A stretch of DNA of 29,076 nt from an uncultured Ruminiclostridium sp. (GTDB lineage Bacteria; Bacillota; Clostridia; Oscillospirales; Ruminococcaceae). Both the position numbers and the translations under genes were made by a program. Location of the stretch: contig CAKSTB010000026.1 of the NCBI GenBank assembly GCA_934490165.1, positions 1 through 29,076 of the forward strand, read 5' to 3'. Below are positions 1 through 7,380 of this stretch, piece by piece. Position 1 is the stretch's first letter, and each line of letters opens with the position of its first letter. Below the pieces are notes generated by a model that worked only from the letters and a program-made list of their open reading frames with translations, did no database searches and was not told the origin of the DNA.

Positions 1-112
1 TTCTAAATCTGTCTAAATTTTTGTTTTTGTTGTACAAATCTTTATTTTTTCTGTCCAGTTTTTATTGACTAGTGCAACCTCGTTTTTTATTTTCATAATA
101 CCCCTTCCCCTC

Positions 113-141
113 TTGCATTTCTTCCCCCTTTATGCTATACT
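113..141 (+). promoter_or_regulatory. Sigma-A promoter of the corrinoid operon
   Basis: A -35 box TTGCAT (113-118) and a -10 box TATACT (136-141) are separated by exactly 17 bases. Transcription would start near 148, just ahead of the P1 stem of the cobalamin riboswitch, so the whole aptamer would be transcribed. The flanking 1-112 is AT-rich and I see no gene in it. The box match is seen in the sequence; promoter activity is inferred. Confidence 0.6.
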
Positions 142-160
142 TAACCTTAACCGAATATCG

Positions 161-280
161 AAAATACGGTACGAAAGGCTTTTTGCCCGGTAGGTAATAG
201 GGAATTTGGTGAGAATCCAAAGCAACCGTCATTACTGTGTCTGAGCTTACGCTCACAAGTCAGAATACCCCCGTGTTTTT
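161..280 (+). ncRNA. Cobalamin (B12) riboswitch aptamer
   Basis: The core of the cobalamin aptamer is visible. GGGAA (200-204) is followed by the GGTGxGAATCC strand (208-218), then AGC, ACTGT (234-238) and a B12-box-like AAGTCAGAATACC (257-269). The outer P1 stem is formed by AAAATACGG (161-169) and CCGTGTTTT (271-279). The B12 box is diverged from the common AAGCCAGGAGACC form and the peripheral region is short. It precedes surface proteins with transcobalamin-like domains and an ECF importer, which fits ligand-dependent repression of corrinoid uptake. The family is assigned by motif reading; whether it prefers adenosyl-, methyl- or aquo-cobalamin cannot be told. Confidence 0.88.
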
Positions 281-307
281 CGGCATTGTCTCTTGGACGA
301 GGAAGAA

Positions 308-336
308 GTACAGCCGATCTTCAGCTAAGGCTGTAC
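308..336 (+). promoter_or_regulatory. Hairpin in the riboswitch expression platform
   Basis: GTACAGCC (308-315) and GGCTGTAC (329-336) form a perfect 8-bp stem between the aptamer and the terminator. It could be part of the alternative (antiterminator) fold of the expression platform. The pairing is seen; the role is inferred. Confidence 0.45.
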
Positions 337-395
337 CCTTATGCTTTTTTGGCATATCCGTATGGCTTATGTTTGCTGTGCAAAAAGATCAGTTG

Positions 396-426
396 TGCTT
401 TCACTTTTTTAGTGAAGGCATTTTTT
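396..426 (+). terminator. Intrinsic terminator of the riboswitch platform
   Basis: TGCTTTCAC (396-404) pairs with GTGAAGGCA (412-420), with one G-U pair and a T-rich loop, and six Ts follow (421-426). It lies between the cobalamin aptamer and the first gene, where a transcriptional OFF switch would sit. Cobalamin binding would be expected to favour this terminator and silence the operon. Confidence 0.75.
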
Positions 427-454
427 ATTGCCGTTTTTATCTGGAGGTGGCGTT

Positions 455-712
455 ATGGCAGACGAAAAATATAACAAAGCCGTTGCTATGCTTTGCGAAA
501 AGCATAAACAGCTCGGATATCTGCCGAAACGCTCGGACTTCTCTCCCGATGAGGTATGCTTTATCAAGCAGAAGCTCGGTCCGTGGACGCGCGCTCTTGA
601 AGCCGCAGGGCTGAAAGAACCGCCCGCAGTATCCGCAAAGGAGAAAAGTCGCGCCAAGCGTGAACGCTCCCGACAAAGAAGAAAAGCAGCAAAACGCAGA
701 TTAGACGGTTAA
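455..712 (+). CDS. Small basic protein with HNH-repeat-like DNA-binding domain
   Basis: This 85-residue protein begins at ATG 455, eight bases after the strong ribosome binding site GGAGG (443-447). An upstream in-frame ATG at 428 lies against the terminator T-tract and has no binding site. Residues about 5-52 contain the pattern LPKRSDF..PDEVCFIKQKLGPW..ALEAAGL. I recognise this as close to the homing-endonuclease-associated repeat (HNH_repeat) fold, a small helical DNA-binding module. Residues 60-85 are almost entirely Lys, Arg, Ala and Ser. No nuclease motif is present. It is the first gene behind the cobalamin riboswitch and ends 36 bases before the surface-protein gene. It may bind DNA or RNA as a local regulator, but its link to corrinoid uptake is unknown. 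Confidence 0.75.
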   Translation: MADEKYNKAVAMLCEKHKQLGYLPKRSDFSPDEVCFIKQKLGPWTRALEAAGLKEPPAVSAKEKSRAKRERSRQRRKAAKRRLDG

Positions 713-748
713 GCCTCAGGGCAAAAAAGAATAAAGGAAGGTAAAACT

Positions 749-3700
749 ATGACAACTGTGAAGAAATTTACAGCAAAAGTGACGGCTTTACTGTTGGCGC
801 TCTCACTTGCGTTACTCTCAGTACCGCAGGTAAGCTTTACGGTATTTGCCGATGATGACCTCGGAAGCGTCCGTGTTATCGTAGAAAACACAACGTTTAC
901 CGAAGCGGTCGACGGTGGTGAAGCTCCCGCATGGATAGGCACCAAGGTCGACAAGTGGGTATCGCTTGATAAAAATTCAAGCGCTATGACCTGCATAAAG
1001 GACGCTATCGAAAGCTCCGGCTTTACACAGACCGGCGCTGACACAGGCTACATAACAGAAATAGCAGGTCTTGAAGCTTATGACGGCGGCGAGAAGAGCG
1101 GCTGGATGGGCACACTCAACGACTGGTTCACAAACGAGGGCTTTGGTGCTTATACCGTAGCCAACGGCAAGCTTGCAGACGGCGATGAGATCCGTATGCA
1201 GTATACTATGAGCTGGGGTACAGACCTTGATTGCGACTGGGGCGGCACGGACACATCGCTTAAAGCAATAAACAGTGATTACGGCACACTTTCCCCCGAA
1301 TTCAGTGCAAAGACTTACGAATATACTCTGACTGTTCCTTTCGGCACAAAGAGTATCAATTTCCGTCCTGCCGCACTGAACAAGAATTTCAAGACAGTAA
1401 GCAAGATCGGCGATAAGACACTCAGCCTGACAAAGCCTACAGAGATAAAGGACGGCGATGTTATCACCGTTACGGTAGGCGAGGGCAAAGCCGCAAGTAC
1501 ATACAAGGTAACTGTAAAAGAGGGCGACAGACCTGCCGCACGTTTTGACAGCTTTGCACTTTCGGCTTTCTCACTTGACGGTTGGGACAATGATGCTTTC
1601 GACCCCGAAAAGCTCGAATATGATATCAAAATAAAGTCTTACAGCACATCATCTTTCTATATCAACAGCGGAACTAAATTCAATAGCGATCTGCTGAAGT
1701 GCTATGCAGTCTATACCGATATTAACGGCGTTGCACAGAGAAACGAGATCAAGTCCGGCAGTTTCAACAGCATTTCTAATATTCCTTTCGGCTTGACCAA
1801 GCTGATTTTAGAGCTTTGCTACATTGACGATGAGAGCATAAAGACGCAGTATGTATTCAATATAACACGTCCCTATGACTACACGGCAGAAATAGCAAGC
1901 TCAGGCGGCATTACGCTTATTCCCGGCGGCAGAGAGCTGTACGCAACAAAGTATAACGGCTTTGCAGAGGGTACGGTTTTCAGAAATGACGAAAACGGCA
2001 ATGTGACCGACACGACCGGCACAAACGCAGAATGCCACAGCTACACATCTTATATTTTAGGTAACACCGACAGCGTTGCACTTACTCTTAAGGGTAAAAC
2101 AGCAAACGTTCATTTCAGAGCAAAGGCTGACGGCGAATACACCGAGCTTAAAAGCGGCGAAACAACTCCCGCATATTCTTTCGGCGAGGATGGCACTGTT
2201 ACGGTATCTATCGATGCGGTTTCTGACGGTGATTATCTTGTAAACAAGTTTGACGATGCAGACAAGGTGGCAAGCTACACTATAAAGCTCATAAAGGCTG
2301 ACGCGTCTGTAAAGGATGTACATCTTACGGAGCTTAAGAGTGATTACGGCGATTTATACCCTGCATTTGACCCGTCACTCCTCAGCTATAATATAGTTAT
2401 AGCAAATGATGCAGAATTTCCTACAGTATATTTCAAGGCAGCTGACGGTTGCACAGTTACAATAGACAGTGATGCCGCAACAGCGGGTGAAGACGGCTAT
2501 TACAGCCTCGTTGCCAAGAGCGGTAACACTACAGTCACTGTATCAAACGGCACTCTTTCGGAGAGCTACACGGTAAAGGCTACAAAGAGAAGCAAGTACG
2601 CAGTACCCGACAAGGTAGTAGATTATCTTTGCATCAACAGCCAGTACACAAACATTTCCTTCGGCGTAGGTCCTGAAACAACACTCGCAGGCACAATGAA
2701 ATCTTTAGGTAACTTCGGCGGTTATATCACATATTACTATGACGACCCCATTACCGACGATCCCTCGAACCCCTACGGCCTTGACTTCTACGCATACGGC
2801 AACAGTTTTGTAAGCGGCGGAAGCGCGGCTGAGAGCGGACAGGTATATGTATCCGAGGACGGCAACACCTGGTATGCACTCGCAGGAAGTGAGCATTTTG
2901 AAGATACAACGATCACCGATTATGAAGTAACATACAAGAAGACAGCTGACGGCAAGACAAGCTGGACAGACAATCAGGGCAACTCAAATGACGGCTCAAA
3001 GCAGACAGGCAGATGGGTTTCCCCCAGCGTTTATTATATGAACGATCTCGCAAAGGGCGATACTGTCACACTGAGAGGTGTTGTTATCCCCAGCGTTCAG
3101 GGTACTATACAGGGTGACAGCTCTACAGCGTCATTTGCAGGTACAACAAGATTCGGCTATGTTGATTACTTCAAGAACGGCACGATCGGTGCTAACGTAA
3201 ACGCATACAGCGAAAATGCCGAGTCAAACGGCTTTGATTTAAAGTGGGCTGTAGATGAAGACGGCAACCCAGTTACATTCAAAAACGGCGTTCACTATGT
3301 AAAGGTCCAGACAGCAAGCAATATCTGGGCAGGCATATTCAACGAGAAATCGACAGAGGTTTCTTATGTTGTAAGAACTACCGCAAATGAAGAAGAAGTC
3401 GGCACGACAGCACTTCCCGGAAAAATAGTTATCACAGATAACAACGGCAAGACAATAAAGGAGATCACTCCCGATGATAACGGTGTTTACGAAATAAACA
3501 CAGGCATTGAAGAGAGTGTAAGCATATCTGTTGCAGGTGCGGCAGACGATAACATTTATGTAAATAATCAGCGCATCGCCGCAGACGACAAGGCTGATAT
3601 AGCGATCAGCAGTCAGTCTGAAATAAAGACTGTAAGAATTATAGTACAGAACGGCGAAAAACAGCCCGTATACGCTTACCTGAAGCTTATCCCCGATGAT

Positions 3701-5335
3701 GTAAAGGCAGCTGAGCAGGTCGAAGAGCTTATAGACGCTATAGGCGATGTAACTCTTGACAGCTATGACGACATAACAGCGGCAAGAACAGCTTATGATA
3801 AGCTCAGCGACAACGCAAAGACGCTTGTAGGAAGCTACGAAACTTTAACAGCCGCAGAAGAAGCGCTGGCTCAGGCAGAAGCCGATGCAGTAAGCGCGGC
3901 AACAGACGCTATTGATGAGATAGGCAATGTAACAGCCGATAGCAAGGAAAAGATCGACAGCGCAAAGGACGCTTACTCCGCCGTTCCCGAGCGTTTAAGA
4001 GATAAGGTTACAAATGCAGATACTCTTGACAAGGCAATCGAAAGATTTGCTGCTATCGATGAGATAAAGCAGGCAGGCGCAAAGAGTGACGAGCATAAAG
4101 ACGATGTTATTTCAAATCTCAGCGAAAACAAGATCTATCCGCTTCAGTCAATCGGCGGCGAATGGTCTGTTATCGCTCTCGCAAGAGCAGGCAAGCTTCC
4201 CGCAGACAAGGCTGATAAGTACTACAATGAGCTTTGTGACGCGGTAAAGGCTAACGGCTCAGACAGACTTTCAGACAGAAAGCCTACAGAGAATGCAAGA
4301 GCAATTATCGCTCTGTCCGCACTCGGCAAGAACTCCGCAGATGTTGCAGGCTACAATTTACTGAGCGGTCTTGACGATATGGACTATATCACATCTCAGG
4401 GTATCAATGCGGCAATATTCGCGCTTATCGCATTTGATACAACAGATTACTGCGCAAAGACACACGATGAGCTTATCGCTTATATTACCGACAATATGAC
4501 AGGCAATGGCTGGGCACTCGCAGGTGATGCCGCCGATGTTGACCTTACGGCTATGGCTTTGCAGGCGCTCGCTCCCTATGCGGCAAATGAGAAGGTAAAG
4601 TCTGCTATAGACAGCGGTCTTGAGTTCCTGTCAGAGTCGCTTGACGAAAATGCAAGATATGCAAACGGCAGTGAGAGCACCTCACAGGTACTTATCGCTC
4701 TTGCCGCTCTCGGCATTGACCCTCTGACAGATTCAAGATTTATCGTTGACGGTATCACTCTTATCGATGCACTTGAAAGCTACGCTGCAGAAAGCGGCTA
4801 CAGCCACGTTCTCGGCGGCGAAGAAAACTATATGGCTACCGAGCAGGCAGTTCTTGCTCTTACAGCATATGAGCTTTACAAGGACGGTTCGTCACTGTAC
4901 GATATGAATGTAAAGGCAGTACCTAAGGAAAACCCTGAAACTCCCGATAAGCCTGTTAAGCCTGAAGAACCGACCGTTCCCGATGATCCCGATAAACCTG
5001 TCGAACCCGATAAGCCCGCTAAACCCGACAAACCTGTCAAACCCGATGAGCCTACTCCCGGCGACACTACAGACAAGCCTGAGAAGCCCGACGAGCCCAC
5101 CCCCGGTGATTCGACAGACAAGCCCGAGAAGCCCGACGAGCCCACCCCCGGCGATTCGACAGACAAGCCCGAAAAACCTGACGAACCCGTTAAGCCAAGC
5201 GAGCCCGACAATCCTGCTGAGCCTAATGAGCCCGAAAAGCCCATCAGCCCCGACACAGGTGTTGCGCTTACAGGCGGTATGGCATTACTGTTATCAGGCG
5301 CGGCAATGATCTTATCTAAGAAAAAGCGCAAATAA
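749..5335 (+). CDS. Wall-anchored transcobalamin-like surface protein (DUF4430 + alpha/alpha toroid)
   Basis: This 1528-residue surface protein is predicted to capture corrinoids. Residues 1-34 are a signal peptide ending VFA. Residues about 38-155 are a DUF4430 (transcobalamin C-terminal-like) domain, with the GGEKSGWMG and LADGDEIRMQY hallmarks. Cadherin-like beta sandwiches follow at about 170-256, 262-376 and 524-613. A glycine- and aromatic-rich module spans about 619-885, and helical spacer repeats span about 988-1105. Residues about 1115-1378 are an alpha/alpha toroid of the prenyltransferase/transcobalamin alpha-domain type (recurring NARAIIAL, DLTAMALQAL, TSQVLIALAALG). A Pro/Lys/Glu-rich wall spacer leads to a sortase signal: SPDTG at 1500-1504, a hydrophobic stretch and a KKKRK tail. 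The AGGAAGG binding site lies 8 bases upstream of ATG 749. Human intrinsic factor joins the same two domain types in the opposite order. Cobalamin binding is inferred from architecture and the upstream riboswitch. Confidence 0.85.
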   Translation: MTTVKKFTAKVTALLLALSLALLSVPQVSFTVFADDDLGSVRVIVENTTFTEAVDGGEAPAWIGTKVDKWVSLDKNSSAMTCIKDAIESSGFTQTGADTGYITEIAGLEAYDGGEKSGWMGTLNDWFTNEGFGAYTVANGKLADGDEIRMQYTMSWGTDLDCDWGGTDTSLKAINSDYGTLSPEFSAKTYEYTLTVPFGTKSINFRPAALNKNFKTVSKIGDKTLSLTKPTEIKDGDVITVTVGEGKAASTYKVTVKEGDRPAARFDSFALSAFSLDGWDNDAFDPEKLEYDIKIKSYSTSSFYINSGTKFNSDLLKCYAVYTDINGVAQRNEIKSGSFNSISNIPFGLTKLILELCYIDDESIKTQYVFNITRPYDYTAEIASSGGITLIPGGRELYATKYNGFAEGTVFRNDENGNVTDTTGTNAECHSYTSYILGNTDSVALTLKGKTANVHFRAKADGEYTELKSGETTPAYSFGEDGTVTVSIDAVSDGDYLVNKFDDADKVASYTIKLIKADASVKDVHLTELKSDYGDLYPAFDPSLLSYNIVIANDAEFPTVYFKAADGCTVTIDSDAATAGEDGYYSLVAKSGNTTVTVSNGTLSESYTVKATKRSKYAVPDKVVDYLCINSQYTNISFGVGPETTLAGTMKSLGNFGGYITYYYDDPITDDPSNPYGLDFYAYGNSFVSGGSAAESGQVYVSEDGNTWYALAGSEHFEDTTITDYEVTYKKTADGKTSWTDNQGNSNDGSKQTGRWVSPSVYYMNDLAKGDTVTLRGVVIPSVQGTIQGDSSTASFAGTTRFGYVDYFKNGTIGANVNAYSENAESNGFDLKWAVDEDGNPVTFKNGVHYVKVQTASNIWAGIFNEKSTEVSYVVRTTANEEEVGTTALPGKIVITDNNGKTIKEITPDDNGVYEINTGIEESVSISVAGAADDNIYVNNQRIAADDKADIAISSQSEIKTVRIIVQNGEKQPVYAYLKLIPDDVKAAEQVEELIDAIGDVTLDSYDDITAARTAYDKLSDNAKTLVGSYETLTAAEEALAQAEADAVSAATDAIDEIGNVTADSKEKIDSAKDAYSAVPERLRDKVTNADTLDKAIERFAAIDEIKQAGAKSDEHKDDVISNLSENKIYPLQSIGGEWSVIALARAGKLPADKADKYYNELCDAVKANGSDRLSDRKPTENARAIIALSALGKNSADVAGYNLLSGLDDMDYITSQGINAAIFALIAFDTTDYCAKTHDELIAYITDNMTGNGWALAGDAADVDLTAMALQALAPYAANEKVKSAIDSGLEFLSESLDENARYANGSESTSQVLIALAALGIDPLTDSRFIVDGITLIDALESYAAESGYSHVLGGEENYMATEQAVLALTAYELYKDGSSLYDMNVKAVPKENPETPDKPVKPEEPTVPDDPDKPVEPDKPAKPDKPVKPDEPTPGDTTDKPEKPDEPTPGDSTDKPEKPDEPTPGDSTDKPEKPDEPVKPSEPDNPAEPNEPEKPISPDTGVALTGGMALLLSGAAMILSKKKRK
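5045..5179 (+). repeat. Three 45-bp tandem repeats encoding the wall spacer
   Basis: Three nearly identical 45-bp units (5045-5089, 5090-5134, 5135-5179) encode the 15-residue unit DEPTPGDxTDKPEKP at residues 1433-1477 of the surface protein. Units 2 and 3 are almost identical at DNA level, which suggests recent copy-number change. They lengthen the wall-spanning segment before the sortase signal. Confidence 0.9.
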
Positions 5336-5360
5336 ATAAATTCGTAATGTAAACAACTTG

Positions 5361-5396
5361 TTCCGTACCTGTTTTTATGTTAAAATAGGTACGGAA
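5361..5396 (+). terminator. Strong intercistronic hairpin after the large surface-protein gene
   Basis: TTCCGTACCTGTTTT (5361-5375) pairs with AAAATAGGTACGGAA (5382-5396) over 15 bp, with one G-U pair and a 6-base loop. TAAATTTTGTT follows, a weak U-tract. It lies between two co-directional genes, so it may be a leaky terminator or a 3' stabiliser that sets higher expression of the first surface protein than of the downstream transporter. Confidence 0.65.
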
Positions 5397-5418
5397 TAAA
5401 TTTTGTTATGGAGAAAAA

Positions 5419-6495
5419 ATGAAAGCTTTTTTTGATAAATACAAATATATACTTGCACTGGCACTTGCCCTTGTTGCCGTAGTAATTGTCGCTGTAGCTT
5501 CTGCCGTGGCAGGAAAAGATACAGCCGAAAACAGCGGCATATCATATTCATCACCCGAAAACTCATCCTTTACCGACACCGCAAGTCATATTGAAGTAAC
5601 AACTCCCGAAACAAGCGTCAACTCTCAGACGCCGCCTGTAACAACCGTTACAGACAAAATTTTACAAACTACAATTCATACCACGGTACAAACCACTTTG
5701 CCGATAAATTCGCAGACCGCCACGCAAACCGACACCCACAGCACAAAGCCTGAAACTACCGTCGGCAACGCCTCGGTAACACCTGCTTCAACAACTGTAA
5801 CTACCGCCCCGGCAACGCCCATACCGACAAAAGCCTCAGAGCCGACCGCAACCCCAAAGCCCGCTACAACCGTAAAAACTCCCACAACAACGCCAAAGCC
5901 GGCAACGACTGCAAAAGCTACAACTACGACCGTAAAGACTTCTGCAACTACCCCAAAGCCGATCACAACAACAATCACGACTGTCACAACCACTTCAAAA
6001 GCCGCCACGAAAGTAACCACCACCGCTAAAACCACCAAGCCTGCGACCATCGCAACCACGGTACAAACCACCACAAAAGGTACGGACAGTCAGCCGATCA
6101 AAAAGTACGACTACTCCTGCACATTTGTTATTGAATGCAAAACAATACTGAATAATAAGGACAAGCTAAGAAAAGGGCTTATAGACTACGTTCCGTCGGA
6201 CGGAATTATATTCAGCGGCACAGTGGGCTTTGACAATGGAGAGAGCGTATACGACATACTCCGCCGAATATGCGATGAAAATCAAATTCAGACAGAAGCA
6301 AGCTTCACGCCCGCGTTCGGCTCATACTATGTTGAGGGTATCAATAACCTTTACGAGTTCGACTGCGGCGGCGGTTCAGGGTGGATGTACAGTGTGAACG
6401 GAGTTTTTCCGAACTACGGCTGCTCGTCATATAACCCTAAAAACAACGATAAGATAGCGTTCCGCTACACCTGTGAGCTTGGCTACGACCTGTAA
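5419..6495 (+). CDS. Membrane-anchored DUF4430 (transcobalamin-like) surface protein
   Basis: This 358-residue protein starts at ATG 5419, preceded by GGAG. Residues about 10-32 are a strongly hydrophobic segment. I see no lipobox, so it is either an uncleaved membrane anchor or a signal peptide. Residues about 35-225 are a Thr/Pro/Lys-rich low-complexity linker that would span the wall. Residues about 228-358 form a DUF4430 domain with the hallmark GGGSGWMYSVNG and a C-terminal NDKIAFRYTCELGYDL strand. Six cysteines lie in or near this domain. EcfT follows after 12 bases with its own binding site. Known DUF4430-related domains form the C-terminal half of transcobalamin and intrinsic factor. 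I infer a membrane-proximal corrinoid receptor that passes ligand from the large wall protein to the ECF importer. Confidence 0.82.
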   Translation: MKAFFDKYKYILALALALVAVVIVAVASAVAGKDTAENSGISYSSPENSSFTDTASHIEVTTPETSVNSQTPPVTTVTDKILQTTIHTTVQTTLPINSQTATQTDTHSTKPETTVGNASVTPASTTVTTAPATPIPTKASEPTATPKPATTVKTPTTTPKPATTAKATTTTVKTSATTPKPITTTITTVTTTSKAATKVTTTAKTTKPATIATTVQTTTKGTDSQPIKKYDYSCTFVIECKTILNNKDKLRKGLIDYVPSDGIIFSGTVGFDNGESVYDILRRICDENQIQTEASFTPAFGSYYVEGINNLYEFDCGGGSGWMYSVNGVFPNYGCSSYNPKNNDKIAFRYTCELGYDL

Positions 6496-6507
6496 CACGG
6501 AGGAAAA

Positions 6508-7380
6508 ATGGAAAGAACACACCCGATCACTGCGGCAGTCTACTTTACTGCGGTAATACTGATAACGGCAATAATACAGAGCCCTGTCTTTTCTGTGACG
6601 GCTCTTGTTTGCTCTGCGGTGTTCGCCTTTATGATAAATAGACGACTTGCCGCGAGGACACTTATAGCGGCAATTCCTGTAATTGTTGCGGCGGTAATGA
6701 TAAATATGCTGTTTTCAAATGCGGGCGTTACCCCGCTCTTCAGACTGCCCGGCGGTAATAACGTAACGCTGGAAACGCTTATATTCTCACTGTTTACAGG
6801 CGCTATGGCGGCATCGCTTGTAATGTGGTTTATAAGCCTTAACAAGTGCATGACGAGCGATAAGACCGTATATCTTTTCGGCAAGATCCTGCCCTCGCTT
6901 GCTCTGCTTTTATCAATGACGCTCCGCGCCGTGCCGATGTTCGCAAGGCGGGCAAAGCAGACCGCCGCCGCTCAGCGATTTGTCGGGAACGACATTTACG
7001 AGGGTAAGCTCAAAGACCGCGTCAGAAGCGGCGTTCATGTTTTATCGATCGCGGTAACAGACACGCTCGAGCACAGTGCCTACACCGCCCGCTCGATGAA
7101 ATACCGCGGCTATGGCTCTGCAAAGCGCACCGCCTACAGCATATTCAGCTTTACCCCGACCGATATTGTAATCACAGCGATCACAGTAACAGCGGCGGCA
7201 ATTATCACGTTGCTTTATGCGGGAGGGTATGCATACTACAACTACTACCCCGCTTTCGAACTGCCGCTTACTGCGGGTAATATCATCTCTTATACCGCAT
7301 GGGGCGTACTGTGCATTATACCTGTTGCGGCTGAGCTTTATTCTGAAATGAAACGGAGGGATAGAAACGAAGCTTTATAA
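6508..7380 (+). CDS. ECF transporter transmembrane component (EcfT, CbiQ family)
   Basis: This 290-residue integral membrane protein has about five to six hydrophobic helices: roughly 8-28, 30-48, 50-70, 90-112, 120-142 and 225-270. The cytoplasmic coupling region carries ARRAKQTAAAQRF and, at about residues 193-203, YTARSMKYRGYG. The latter matches the Ala-Arg-Ser/Gly coupling helices by which EcfT proteins grip the two ATPases. The ATG at 6508 has a clear GGAGG upstream, and its stop codon overlaps the start region of the ATPase gene. Within an ECF complex, EcfT links the ATPase pair to the substrate-specific S-component. Its place downstream of a cobalamin riboswitch and two DUF4430 genes suggests a dedicated corrinoid transporter. 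Confidence 0.88.
   Translation: MERTHPITAAVYFTAVILITAIIQSPVFSVTALVCSAVFAFMINRRLAARTLIAAIPVIVAAVMINMLFSNAGVTPLFRLPGGNNVTLETLIFSLFTGAMAASLVMWFISLNKCMTSDKTVYLFGKILPSLALLLSMTLRAVPMFARRAKQTAAAQRFVGNDIYEGKLKDRVRSGVHVLSIAVTDTLEHSAYTARSMKYRGYGSAKRTAYSIFSFTPTDIVITAITVTAAAIITLLYAGGYAYYNYYPAFELPLTAGNIISYTAWGVLCIIPVAAELYSEMKRRDRNEAL

Noticed and set aside
5045..5179. CRISPR-like array
   Set aside because: The 45-bp units are tandem, have no spacers and lie in frame within a proline-rich coding region.
4876..5331. 151-residue minus-strand frame rich in Gly/Ser/Leu
   Set aside because: It is the antisense reading of the Pro/Lys/Glu tandem repeats of the surface protein.
5676..6074. 132-residue Val-rich minus-strand frame
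   Set aside because: It is the antisense of the Thr-rich linker of the membrane-anchored DUF4430 protein, with a composition artefact.
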